DNA from: Armillaria gallica
Taxonomy: Eukaryota; Basidiomycota; Agaricomycetes; Agaricales; Physalacriaceae
Assembly: GCA_037576215.1 (NCBI GenBank)
Contig: JBANDB010000009.1
Location: forward strand, 2,170,001 to 2,234,000
DNA: 64,000 nucleotides
Reading direction: 5' to 3'
A program made the position numbers and the translations under genes. Below the pieces are notes generated by a model. The model saw only the letters and a list, made by a program, of their open reading frames with translations, did not search any database and was not told where the DNA came from. Numbering within the stretch: the first letter of the stretch is position 1; every line of letters begins with the position of its first letter. Shown piece after piece: positions 34,931 to 47,209 of the stretch.

Positions 34931-36409
34931 CAGTCGTATTTACCTTCAGTGCGTCATTCTACTGAGGAACGCGTAACAACTTTTCTCGAAAGGGAGAATC
35001 TGGTCTACACAACGCTATGCGTCGAAGCTGCTTCTATTGCTGTTTGAATATTCAATAATTAAAAAACATTGGGGGTGGAATTCTTGGTGCTCATTCCTGT
35101 ATAGAGAAACGGTCTTTGTAATCTCGCTCACCGCCCCTCCGCTATTCGGATTCCTCCTCTTAGTAAGACTCTTGGGGAGCTCTGCGCTTACGCCTTTCAG
35201 TCGTTTAGACAGTACACCCAATATACTTTCTTCAAGTTGAAAGCATCAAACTCAGACATCATCTATTAGTCTCTCTATTCCTGCTACGTTAGTAGTAAGT
35301 AGGTCTTATCGATGTACCAAGCGATTTTTCTCCGGAGGCCGCTCCGTATGTCATGTGGCTTCTATGTAAGGGAGTTTCTTGCGGTGAGACGAAAGAGAAT
35401 TCCCTTCAAAGTAAATTTCTCGGTGTGGCAGTTGCTTTGTCTGTCACTGCTTACATGTGACTGCCCGTTACTATCACGCCTGCCACGGAGTTGCTCGGCC
35501 GAACTTCATCTGCCAGCAGCAGCCAGATGTTCTGCCGCCTGCGAGAAAATGTGAGCTGGTGGCGGCGCAGGACACCACCGAGCGAATCTTTTTCGAGCAG
35601 CACCTACTTGTTAGTATTGCCAGTTTGAGGGTTGTGGTATTGGTCATTTCCACTATGTCACCGTTTTTAGATATCCTGACTTTTTTAAGCATAGTATTCT
35701 AACTCTATATCTCGTTCGACGTGACGATGAATACTGTCACCCGTGAAACAAACAGTAAGTGCTCATCTCGTTACTCGCTGCCTCACTGAAGTTGCATTGC
35801 AGACTTTTGTTATTATATCCAACTATTGATATGGCACCTGCGTGATCTGAATGAAGAAGTACCGTGTTCCTGGAGAAATCAGATCATCAATGCTCTTGCA
35901 CCCAGTGCGAAAGGACATAGCAAGTGTCTCAAGTCCGGCAGTCTATACATTTTCTTTGTAAGTAGGTAGTTCTTAATAAACGTAGCAGGCTTTGCCCCAG
36001 ATGTGGGCCTTGCCAGCGTTATTTCGTCCATGGCCGTGGAACGCATTTCACTTCTTCAAGATCTGAAATTTGTGAGAAGGTCAATTTCTTGCCGACGCCG
36101 AAGCCTGCCGGCCCTAACGTATCTTTGTTGGTTACGGCCCCGAGGCCTTCGCCACACTTTTTCTTTAACATGCAGTCCTTTTTACCCAGTGCATGACTCT
36201 CTGCTAGAGAGCACTACTGAAGACGCAGCAGATGAAATGGGATGTGCACAATACTACAAACGCGGCGTCGTCGCTCATGCGAGATCACAAAAAGGATCAC
36301 AATCAACTCCGCGGCCGCCTTGATAGTAAGTATTCAATACCCACGGTCCCACGCGTATGTGCCCGTAGCTAAATTTGGGTTTCCCCTTTGGAATGTCTGA
36401 AGCTCGTGG
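34931..36409. other. Intergenic with scattered coding-like fragments
   Basis: No intact gene. A plus-strand stretch at about 35450-35610 reads VTARYYHACHGVARPNFICQ then RKCELVAAQDTTERIFFEQH. It has a Cys/His pattern and reads like a real exon, but no family or partner exon was found. Another Arg-rich frame lies at 36003-36323. Both may be debris of lost genes or elements. Confidence 0.35.
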
Positions 36410-36416
36410 TATAAAG
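36410..36416 (+). promoter_or_regulatory. TATA box of nucleotidase copy B
   Basis: TATAAAG lies 55 bases upstream of the ATG at 36471. Copy A has no TATAAAG at the matching position. Confidence 0.5.
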
Positions 36417-36470
36417 CGTTTCAAGTTTCAACAATGTTCTGCGTCTTCACCGTAGACTTTCATCACACTG

Positions 36471-39279
36471 ATGCGTCTCGTGACTGTATTTGCTGTGATT
36501 TCCGTCGCTTGGGCCTGCGCTGACGGCGATGGACACGTCCACGAACATCCTAGAAGAGCAAATCCCTCGTCTCTACTAACCCCGCCGACTCGACCACTGG
36601 AATGGGGGGATATCAACATCATTCACACTACGGACAGTCATGGATGGCTTCTTGGTCACCAAAAGGCCTCGTTCCCGGAACCCAACTACAGGCATGTGGC
36701 TAGTTATTTCTAAGGATTTCATACGGTATCTCATACAGGACGATGTTAGTGGTGATCTAGGCGACTTCGCGTCGTTCGTGTCACATATGAAGGAGATAGC
36801 ACTCGTGAGTAGGCGCCTGCTTACACTTCTTCTAAGTTCCTACTGACCATGATTCCCGTGTATGCTAGAAGAAAGACGTGGACCTTTTACTCATCGACTC
36901 CGGAGACCTGCACGATGGTGAGTACGGAATGAATCACATAGGAATTATGTCTGTTAACATCAAAAAACAGGCACCGGTTTATCGGATGGCTACCCTCCCG
37001 GCGGCGTCGACGGTCACGAAGTTAGTTCGATGGCTACCTTATTTGACTCAGTCAGTGACGATTCTCGCTTGCTCAGTCTACCAAGTTCCTTGCCGAACTT
37101 CCCTACGATGTCATGGCCATTGGAAAGTACGTGATTCATGAATGACTGCATGGACTTTCTGACATTGAAATGTAGCCACGAGTTATACGTTTACGCTAAC
37201 ACTCTTGACATGTTCGTCTGCACAGTTGAATACGTCCTTTGACAGGTGCTCATTTCTCGCATACACCCAGGCATCAAAATCTTGCACCGAAGCTGAATGG
37301 TCGATATCTTTCGTCCAACGTCAATATTACTTTGGCCGATCAGAACAACAAGACTGTTGATATTCCCGTGGGTAGTACGTGTCTCACTATTACGATAGCG
37401 TGAAACATGAAATAACATATCTATCCCTCAGGTCGATTCGCCAAATTCAAGACGCGGAAGTAAGTCCTATTTTCTAAACGAGAATGGTCGCTAATCTGAC
37501 ATAATTTCTTATTAGAGGCCGAAAGGTTACTGCACTTGGAGTTATCTTCGACTTCACCGGAAATGATCAAAACACTACTGTCCAGAAGGTCGAGGATATG
37601 GTCAAAGAGTCTTGGGTATGTCTTATCCTCATCAAGCCGGAGAGAATATACCTACTTTGTTTTTATAGTTCTTGGAAGCTATTAAGGATGAACCTGATTT
37701 CTTCCTACTAGCCGGGTCAGTCGCAAAGTCTCACTTTGTGAACGGTGCTGACATGTATGAATAATATAGACATATGCCTGTTTCTCGTGATAATTGTCGG
37801 TGTCTATCAGCTCTGTACTTCGTGCAAGAACAGTACTGATCCCAGCTACGGTTTACAGGGCCCTTGGTTTTTAATGCTATACGCACCATTCATGCAACCA
37901 CGCCTATTCTCATTCTCGGGGGTCAGTAATGATCATCTAGCAGTCAATACTTTCAACCTTATATATATGATGTCAGGTCACACCCACATTCGGGATTGCG
38001 GTGAGCGATCTGATCAGACTCATGAGGCTAGTGTATTGAGTGCATTATTAGTTCAGCTTGACGGACGATCTATGTCCCTGGAAAGCGGGCGTTATATGGA
38101 GACTGTTGGTTGGATGAGTACGTCAGTCACGCCGTGTTGGCCTGGACTAACCCAAGTGTTCCCATCCAGGTGTCAAGCTTGATGATGACCGGAGTGAATC
38201 CAAGAACCTTACTTTCAGCCGGCGCTACTTGGATCCCAATCGTGTCACTTATGAGGTACGTGGTTTATTTGTGTTGACGTCCTTACTGACTTGGCTCTCA
38301 GTATCACACCCGAGAAAGCCAAGTTACATTCGATACCAAGCAAGGACAAGAAATCACCGCAGGACTGAACCAGCTCTTCGTTGACTACGATCTAAACTTT
38401 ACATTTGGAACAGCTCCGCATGACTATTCGATCTCCCGGTCTGCATTTCAGATTATGTCCCAATGAAATTACTCATGCTTCGGCCATTATAGGGCTCCAT
38501 ATCCCTCCAACGACTCTCAATTATCCCTCTTTGCAGAACTAGTATGTGGCTTTCGTTGATGTATCCAGTGCCGCACACAAATGCTTTTAGGCTACGCCGT
38601 ATGCGATATCCGTCAACAACAGTCGTGCCGACATCCCCAACTACATCCTCATCAACACCGGGGGGCAACGTTTCGACATCTACGCCGGACCATTTACCAA
38701 GAACGACCAGTTTACCATCGAGCCATTTACTAATACGTTCTTCTATGTCCCTGAGGTGCCGCTTTCTGTAGCACTGGATACCCTACAGATAATGAGTGAG
38801 AATGGCGAAGCGACCCGGAAGAGGAGTTTGGAGCGGGAGGAGGAGCTATACAGACGAGGAGATGTCCGAGCCAGGTACATGGACTGGCTGAGCGAAATGA
38901 ACCAGAGATTTTTGGAGTTGGAAAGACGTGGTACGAATAATCTGACCTTGGGATATGTTACCACTGATGTAAGATCTCCCGATACTCACTCCTCACCATC
39001 TCATTGTCATTACAGTCGTGTCCGGGTGTCGGCGACGATATCATTCACACGCCGCTCCCATTCTACTCTACACCCGACTTCGTTGGATCCATCCCACCGG
39101 ACGTCTCGAACGATACACTTATCGACTTTGTCTTCGTTGACTTCGTGGTGGACCAGGTAGTTGAGACTTTGAATATCGTGCAATCGGACAAGGAATATAC
39201 GTCCAGCGACGTGGGGACATATAGTACGGTTCAGACAAACGAAGTCATGGGTATATACGCGCAGTTTGCCTGGAACTAG
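36471..39279 (+). CDS. Secreted 5'-nucleotidase / calcineurin-like metallophosphoesterase, copy B
   Basis: Paralog of copy A in opposite orientation, with the same signal peptide pattern ([20 protein letters not shown]), exon order, ligand motifs ([43 protein letters not shown]) and C-terminus ([10 protein letters not shown], stop TAG 39277-39279). Intron sequences have diverged more than exons, and the visible amino acid changes are conservative, which suggests both copies stayed functional for a time. One feature is doubtful: the first intron seems to begin GC (AACTACAG|GCATGT) where copy A has GTGAGT, with an acceptor GTTAG before TGGTGAT. A later donor after HDYSIS also differs (GTCTGC for GTACGT). 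These may be weak splice sites rather than nonsense lesions. Confidence 0.82.
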
Positions 39280-40517
39280 GAATGCCGTCGTTTAGCCAGA
39301 TTGTTGCTGTACCTTTTGGCGCCGCCCTATGAAAAGTATGAATCCTTTGCAGCGCTTTATATCTAGTATACTTCGTTGGATACAGTGCACGCAAATGGAC
39401 TGATGGAGACACGCCGTCTACACCTGATACCCAAGCCACGGTTAAGGAAAACGAGTCTGTGGATTTACAAAGTGCGCATCAATATATAGAACAGCAATAG
39501 ACCTTGAACTAATACGGAAACCATAGCATATATAAAGCTTGAAGGAAAACGGGCAGGAATTGAGTATTGTGGCGTATACACAATGTTGCTATGCATCACG
39601 GCTCAGGCGCAGGGCTCATTCCCAGAGATGTCGATAGTCATGTTTTGGTGCCGCTCCGACAGCTGATATGACTCGTTCTGAGTATTTTCCTCAATTATTC
39701 CGCTTCTCGCTTTGAACGCGACAGAACTCATGCTCATTGATCTATAATCAGGATCGAGCATCCATCTAATGTTGAGGAGAAGTCTATAAGTGTTGCAACG
39801 GAGGTCAAATCAATAATGCTCTACTTGCAATGCGGAAACTGACCTTGAGCAAACAGTCACTTGAAGGCACCGCATCAAACTGCGATGGCCAATGAGTCAT
39901 CTGCAAACACTTTCAAATGCAGGTCTCTTTACCTTGTAGCAACGTAGGATAGCGATATCGGGGCAACAATCCACACCACCAGATTCGCCAATGAGATCGC
40001 TAGATTTTCCATCATCCTGAGCATAGTTTTTATACACAGGAGGGACGAAAACGTACCCATGATAACTACGAAGTCAAGGACAGTTGAACGTGTGTTATTT
40101 CTATTAGGGAAGGCCTCTGCTTACCGATATAGAAAATGAATCCTGGTTAAATTGATTAGCTACCGAGGAGACAAGATGTAGGAGGTCGTCAGAACAACAT
40201 ACCATCTCTGAAAACAACGACGCTGAGTTTTGATCGATACTTCATGCCGGAAACTAATCGCAGATCCAGTCAATAACGCAAAACATGCTGAGCGGACGAA
40301 AGAGCACTCGCAGGCGCGAAGAAGCTGATAAGCAGTGAGAACAAAGATGACTGATTTAGCTAGAATCAGAACGACATTGAAGATGGATCATGGGCACAGG
40401 AGCGACGCACATGTTTCGCAGACGAAGAAGGGAATCCAAAAGGCGGTAAGAAGCCGACGACAGAGGGGCCCTGCGCATTGGGGCACACATCCGACTATTT
40501 CTGGAATCTGATCGGGT
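39280..40517. other. Intergenic downstream of nucleotidase copy B
   Basis: About 1.2 kb without a supported gene or repeat. It may hold further remnants of the membrane-protein relic to its right. Confidence 0.35.
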
Positions 40518-41515
40518 TCAACTAGTGGTGTGAACCATAAGTCTTGAAGGAATAATCAAATAAAATTGAACGTACACACGATCACGTTCTGATACCAGTA
40601 TACGGTGGTGGAAATCATCGTAGCAGTGGCGGACTGTAAGCGGGTATACAGTAAACAAAGTTAAATGCTGCGAATCGAGAACACCCACGATGCAGAGAAA
40701 AGTTGGGAGACCCAAGAGATAGAAATTTTGGCACAAGGCGTGAGTTAGGAGTACAAGGATAACTAAATGATAAACCTTAGGAGTTGAAGACGAGTTTCAC
40801 GCACACAACTCACATTGGACGGTTCCAAGCGTAATGATGCCAAGGATGTTCGGTGGAAGGAACGCATGCTTGCAGCTAAACAATTGCTGTATTCATACGG
40901 CTCCTGATATCAAAGACCAGATAGATACTCACTACTGCAATACACCATCAGTGGAGAACCTAAGACTCACAGATATAAATACTTACTTCTACGTTCGGCG
41001 CCGGATGGAGCTGATCTACAGGGGGTCAGAATATCCACACCTGGATACGAGATACTCGCACAATAAAGGTCGAAGGTAAAAAAGATTGGAGCTATATATC
41101 GGTTCTAAGTATGTCATGAGGACTTGATGACAGACATGTTAGCTTCACGTTCATATACACGCACGAATAAGAACAAGTATTTTCCAATGGACTTTCTGGT
41201 GAACCACACTTGCTTTATCTGTATGGAGGTCAATCTGGTGAGAAGTAGTCGTAAATTTAAGATATTACCTCATCGTCGAACGTGACCAAGATGTCCTGAA
41301 CATCGAACAGCAAAGTTCGTTAGACTCACATGTGCAGATGAAGCGAAAACCTTGATGGGTGAATGAATGCTTTACTTTACAGCTGTTTGCATACAGCTTG
41401 GCAGCCAGGGGTGTTTGCGCAAGAAGGTTCAGATCAAACGCGCGAGAGTGCCTCCGAGATTGCCAAAATAGCCCTAAACCAGTCACAAACGCGCCATCAA
41501 GTCCATAAACCATGG
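40518..41515 (-). pseudogene. Remnant of a DUF6533-type seven-helix membrane protein gene
   Basis: Two short exons, joined across a GTAATA-ATACAG intron at about 41225-41270, read DILVTFDDE then IKQVWFTRKSIGKYLFLFVR. This is the hallmark segment of the DUF6533 family, which is greatly expanded in Agaricomycetes. The upstream frame begins near 41515. Further left only scattered hydrophobic pieces (for example GLPTFLCIVGVL near 40700) fit the remaining helices and they lie in shifting frames, so the rest looks eroded. A functional gene with unusual splicing is not excluded. Confidence 0.35.
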
Positions 41516-41804
41516 TTTATGACAAAGTAAAAATCACTTTCTTCTCTCGCGCAAAGCACGGGTCACTGTCAATGTTGCACCGAGATGGTTTTAGCAAATT
41601 TTCCTTTGCGAAGGGTAAATCATGATGTAGGTTTAAATTAAGCAGGGCACAGAGTTGTGGCGTAACTGGCTTCTATCACCGATGATCATCACGGGCCGTT
41701 TAGAGGAGGAAAGTTCGCACACGGTATGTATTACGTTTTCCCTGCTTTCTTTGCTTTCCAACACAAGTCTTTCCATTCGTCCCTCGTTCGTCTCTAGTTC
41801 TGTG
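41516..41804. other. Intergenic upstream of P450-1
   Basis: Divergent upstream region shared by the DUF6533 remnant and the first P450 gene. No TATA box or repeat was noticed. Confidence 0.3.
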
Positions 41805-44193
41805 ATGACACCAGTCCAGAAAATCGCTCTGCTTTCCGCAGCGCTTGGTATTGTGGGTTACTGGTTTTCATTGAGGCTGTTTTGAGCTCACGCGTTGTAC
41901 AGAGCTCTCACGCACTGTTCAAGCGACAGGAGCCCAAGGTTCTCCAATTTCTCGCCCTCCAGGCCACAGTTTTTATCTCTGTTTTTGCTGCCTTTCTTGC
42001 TAAAACCGGGCTCCCTGTGGACGCTGGTATTGCTGCTACAATTGTAATAGATACATTCTTGGCAGGTCTTACCACGTCGATTGTTGTTTATCGACTTTCC
42101 CACTGGCATCCCCTCGCAAAATACCCTGGACCTCGCCTTGCCAAAATTACGAAATGGTATATGAGCTATTGGATCGCGAAAGGAAACCGACACCTGAAAC
42201 TTCAAGAGTAAGTCTTTAGGCATTATGCTGCTGCACCTGCACGTCTCACCATCTGTAAGATTGCATGAGATATATGGGCCTTGGCTGCGAATTGGTAAGT
42301 TGATGTACCTTTACATTCATGTACTCGCTCAGAAAAACTAGGACCCAATGAGCTCTCTATTAACAATCCGGCTGCGATGCGACCCCTCTACAGTCAAATG
42401 TTTTCGGTCTCGGTTCTATCAGGGTATATTTCCTGCAGTGATTGAACGAGTTTCTTGCTAAATACGTGGCTTTTGTAGGAGCACCTCAGGATGCAGATGC
42501 GTTGATCACCACAAACGACGCAGCTGAACACGCCAGCAGACTTATTGTAGGCTTTCCTCGGTTGGCCATTATTTCTGATCTCATCGTCTTGACGATAGGC
42601 ATGGAACAAAGCCTTTTCGATCGAAAACTTGAAAATCTACCGCGCTCAATCAAAGGTACCAGAACTTCTCAGGCTTCCTTGTCACCAGTTCAATTCTTGT
42701 TAGGTTCGTACAGCTCAATTATCGGACATCGTCGATGCGATATCCAAAGAAAAAACGGCGTTATCCCTTTCGCATTGGATCTCTCTATGGAGAATGTAAG
42801 ACTCATTCATAAAATCGATGCGCGTGACGTTGATAGTAGTTCTAGTGATGTAATGGGAGACATGGCTTTCTCTGGCGGCTTTGAGACCATGTCAGCTGGA
42901 AAGGATACTGAAGGCTGGATGGAAGTCGTAAGTCTCCCTTGTAACTAATCACTAGTCCTGTGCTTAAGGTATGTGTATAGCTACACATGGGCACACTCTT
43001 CGTTGGGGGTTAAGTCTATTTTGGCCTGGAAGACTTTGATTTATCACGACAATGGTTATAGTACTTGGCCAGGTGCCCTGGATGCGAGACATTCTTGCCT
43101 TAGCGCCCTCGCCAGGACCTATCCTCACTTTCCAGCAGGTAAACTGTTGTTTCTGCGCCTTCGGCTCTGATTCTTACTCGACTATTTTTAGTTTGCCGGC
43201 AAAAAGGTTGAAGAAACTAGTCGCAAGAACGCGGGAATGCGTCAAGATATTTTGGGCATAATTGTAAGGTGGCTTCAAGACCTCTTATAGTAACTTGATT
43301 GACATCACCCGCTTTCAGCAAGATGAAAGTTCGGGCGGTCCTAAACTGTCAAAATTCCAAGCTGCGGCAGATGCCTCCTTCATAGTTTTGGCAGGCTCTG
43401 ACACCGTCAGCGAGGCCATGGTTGCGTTGATGCGATACTTGACTGGCCATCGTGAAATTCAGAAGACTTTACGAATGGAACTGACTAACGCTTTTGACGG
43501 TCCTATCCAAGATATGGACGATTTCACCCTGTCAAAGCTGCCTTATCTCGATGCGTGTGTTCAGGAGGCACTTCGTATGGTTCCACCAGTTGCTGCAGGT
43601 TGTGTCTCTTGTTCAGCTGATGGAGTAGCCTCGATTCTGACGACTTTTCTGTAGGACCGCCACGATGGAATGGAGATAAACCTGCCCGGATCTTGGACCA
43701 GTACATCCCTCCGGGTACTTCGGCAGCTTGTCCCGTCTTCACCATGCATCACGACTGTGAGTCTGCCTTCAAAAGGCTTAGATAGTGCGCTAAGTTTGTC
43801 TAGCTCGCAACTTCGCTAACCCCGACTCTTTCCGTCCCGAAAGGTGGTTGAATGGAGGTATCGGAGCACCTCATAATACCGATGCTTTCGTTCCATTTTG
43901 CTACGGCCCGGGTGTTTGCATTGGCAAGCCCGTCGCGCTGTATAACATGAAGTACGGTCGTTACATGGTTCTTACTATGTGCTGATCAAGGCCTATGATA
44001 ACAGGTTGTTAACTGCGACTATAATCAGGTCTTTTGACCTTAGCTTCCCGGATGACTTCGACGTGAACAAGTTTGATGCTTCTTACAAGGTACGATAGTT
44101 GCGTCTATCCTTCTGATACTGGCTAATTTGGTGTAGGAGCATAATCTCTGGGTTCATGGCGATCTCATGGTGAAGCTGAACTCCTTGGTGTAA
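41805..44193 (+). CDS. Cytochrome P450 monooxygenase, P450-1
   Basis: An ER-membrane haem-thiolate monooxygenase. The short first exon 41805-41852 (MTPVQKIALLSAALGI) joins at 41903 to a membrane-anchor exon, then the proline hinge HPLAKYPGPRLAKITKWY and LHEIYGPWLRIGPNELSI. After several in-phase introns the order is WNKAFSIENLKIYRAQSK, LSDIVDAISKEKTALSLSHW, DVMGDMAFSGGFETMSAGKD, I-helix AGSDTVS, K-helix EALRM, FRPERW and the haem loop FVPFCYGPGVCIG, where Cys is the axial ligand. The stop is TAA at 44191-44193. The haem loop departs from FGxGxRxCxG (FCYGPGVCIG), but the Cys and flanking Gly are kept. All junctions checked preserve frame. It is paralogous to P450-3. The substrate is unknown. 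Confidence 0.92.
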
Positions 44194-44576
44194 ATATTGC
44201 ATCATAAGGACTTGATAGCTCTTTTGTTTGTTTTCGTATTGCTTTTCTTACGGAGTCTGATGTGGTGTCTAATATCCTATTATTTATGTGCGCATTCAAC
44301 AGGAAGATTTGATCGAAACCAACAGCTGGTATCCCAGGGCGCTCATCTATAGGTCTCTCCGAAGCACCATATGGTATCTGTGAATCACCATGATCGGAGT
44401 CCGTGATAATCTGACCTGAGCTTCGGTGACATCTTTTTTCGCCAGGACATCAGATACATCGCTTTGAGGATACTACTCTGGGTGGGTTTACTCACACAAT
44501 AGGAGGCATATAACCTGTTACAGGCCTGAACGGGTATCATCAGCTGTTTTGCTTTTCGATGGTGAAACTCATAGTT
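44194..44576. other. Intergenic between P450-1 and P450-2
   Basis: About 0.4 kb holding the P450-1 3' UTR and the P450-2 promoter. Nothing else was seen. Confidence 0.4.
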
Positions 44577-44583
44577 TATATAT
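44577..44583 (+). promoter_or_regulatory. TATA box of P450-2
   Basis: TATATAT 46 bases before the ATG at 44623. Confidence 0.45.
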
Positions 44584-44622
44584 CACTGCCTCAACTTCTG
44601 GGCTTCTTGGTCAGAAACTAAA

Positions 44623-46568
44623 ATGCTGTCAGAAGGATACGTCGTAGCGATCGCGCTAGCTGTTCTTCTAGCCCTTAGATATGCCTTTGGACCGAGTCAG
44701 GTAGGTGTATTTGGGCTGAAGAACTGTCCAATGCTAATGTCCATACTTTGTAGCTCAGACACATTCCAGCATGTGGGCCAACTGCGCCGCTTTTGTCCTA
44801 CCTAGGCTCTCTGTGGTTTTTCTTTGATGCTACCGGTGTCCTCGAATATGGCTACCATAAAGTACCGTTCTTTTGGTTCACCGTATATTGACGAAGTTCT
44901 GACTATTCCAAGTTTTCAAACAGAGTATTCAAAGTTGCACATCTGAACCGCTGGATGGTGGTAGTCGCGTCGCCTGAGCTCATTGAAGACTTGCGGAGAG
45001 CACCAGAAGACGTGCTATCGTTCCAGGAAGGCGCAAGCGAGGTGAGGTTTCCATCACCGTGCATATCACTACTAAACACCCGGTGCAGGTCCTTCAAATC
45101 CCTTTCACTGTGGGTGAGGCTATTTCCCGAAATCCGTATCATACGGGTATCATACGGAATCGCATCACCAAGAGCTTGGCGTCTACGCTTCCAGAGACAC
45201 ATGATGAAGTGGTCGCTGCTTGTAGCGACATTTTTCATTTCGATTCTGATGGTACGTCTCTAATGTGCATAACCATTCTTTAGTTCTGGTTTTCATGCGG
45301 TAGCAGATTGGGTCTCATTTCCTGCTATGGAATCAGTCATGCGGATTGTAGCTCGAGCCAGTAATCGCCTTTTCGTAGGGTTGCCTCTCTGTGAGCGTTC
45401 AATCACACACATTATGAGCATTTGAAACTAACGCCGTAGTATCTAAGGTCGAAATGAAGAGTTTTTGCACCTTAACACCCATTTCACTGTTGATGTGGCC
45501 TCAGCAGCAACCGTGATTGGACTCTGCCCTTTGTTGATTAGACCGTAAGTCAGCTCTTGCGTTACTGTAATTTTTCTGAGGAGTCCTGGCAGATACGTCG
45601 CACGATTATTTCCTAGCATTCCGAAATCCTTGCAAAAGGCTGCACAACTTCTGGAGCCTGTGATCACAGAGCGAAGATGCATCACCGACAATATCAACCC
45701 AGATTTCTCAGGCAACCCCGTGAGTTCAAAGCTGCATCGTGACAATCTGTATCTGACGCTCGTGATTCATGTAGCCTGACATACTGGGCTGGATTCTCGA
45801 AGAAGCCCAAGGTGACGAGCGTTCTTTACAAAACTTGGCCAGGCGAATTCTCACTATCAACTTCGCTGCTATTCATACCACCTCCCTTGTAAGCGATTGG
45901 ATCCACAAGCTGCAACGAATGCTGATACAAATTATAGACATTCGTCCACGCCCTCTATCATTTGGCTGCGGAACCCAAATACCTCCAGCCTCTCAGGGAA
46001 GAAATTGAATCCGTAGTGGCTGAGGAGGGATGGACGTACGCCGCCATGAAACGTATGAAACGGCTTGACAGTTTTCTCAAGGAGTCTCAAAGACTCAACC
46101 CACTAGGAGGCTGTAAGTGAACTACACCAAGCTTTCACGGTTCGTTCTCATGGCAAGGATTTAGTGTTGATGATCCGAAAGGCGCTGAAACCGTTCTCTT
46201 TTTCGGATGGGACAACCATTCCTGCGGGTACCTTCGTTTCCGTTGCCACTACACCAATTCACTGTGACAAAAAACGATACGAGAATCCTTTAGGTTTTGA
46301 TGGGTTTCGTTTTTCAGACTGGACTAATAACAGGACTTCAATGGTCACAACCAGTCCATGGTTCTTATCCTTTGGACACGGCAAGAACGCTTGCCCCGGA
46401 CGATTTTTTGCAGCTAGCGAGCTCAGAATCATGCTTGCTCACCTGGTACTTACCTACGACATCCAGTTGCCGCAAGGAAAAGAACGGCCGCGTAATACCT
46501 GGATTGCGTCAACATGCATTCCGGACCCTTATGGACGTGTTTCTTTTAGAAAACGGTCCAACTTTTAG
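44623..46568 (+). CDS. Cytochrome P450 monooxygenase, P450-2 (different family)
   Basis: Exon 1 (44623-44700) is a single membrane anchor, MLSEGYVVAIALAVLLALRY. It is followed by LRHIPACGPTAPLLSYLGSL, FKVAHLNRWMVVVASPELIE, RRAPEDVLSFQEG, NRLFVGLPLCRNEEFLHLN, I-helix region FAAIHTTSLTFVHAL, ESQRLN (the ExxR motif of the K-helix), FSDGTTIPAGTFVSVA and the haem loop FLSFGHGKNACPGRFFA. The I-helix IHTTS pattern and FSDGTxIPxGT resemble the fungal group that includes ent-kaurene-oxidase-like P450s. Closer naming would need a tree. The acceptor before CRNEEF is an AAG-type site. The stop is at 46568. It is not close to its two neighbours in sequence. Confidence 0.92.
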
Positions 46569-47167
46569 ATCCTAGCATTCTATTGTAGTAATTACAGACT
46601 GTCGACACTGCTTGCCCAATGGACATGTTGCCTTCTGAACATATAACCGGATGAAGGAAATCCATCACGTCGATTATAAGTTCAGGTTCAACGGCGTCTG
46701 AAAATCAAGCCATCCTTACAGAATAGTTCGGGTATTGGAAGCATAGTAATCAACCATGATGCTTGAAAGTTTAAGGGAGTCTGATTGAAGCCTCAAAGGC
46801 AAACTTGAAGGCAAACATTTATTTGATACGGGGCATGTGGATACGGCGGTCTAATCCGATCACATGCCAGTGCAAGAGCCGGTTTACCTTGGCATCAACA
46901 AAACAGGGTCACTCTTGAATCAATCAAGTTCCTTCCGCAACTTATAGATGATCATTATTATCTCCATTTACACTTAATTTACACTAGCTAAGAAGTCTGA
47001 AGGTGTGTCCGAATGTATATTATCTGAAAAGGCGCTAACTACTCGTCATGATCTATGGTTTTCTCTCCTTGAAGCCAGTATTGCCACTGGTCCGGACTCC
47101 ATGATCTGTACTCAATTGAACGCCGGGAGGATTGTTTCTCAAGGGGTTGTGAAAGCGCGTACGAGCA
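46569..47167. other. Intergenic between P450-2 and P450-3
   Basis: About 0.6 kb with no gene or repeat seen. Confidence 0.4.
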
Positions 47168-47173
47168 TATAAA
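47168..47173 (+). promoter_or_regulatory. TATA box of P450-3
   Basis: TATAAA 42 bases before the ATG at 47210. Confidence 0.5.
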
Positions 47174-47209
47174 CGATCACTCGTGTCGATGGACTCTTAA
47201 CCCTCCAAA

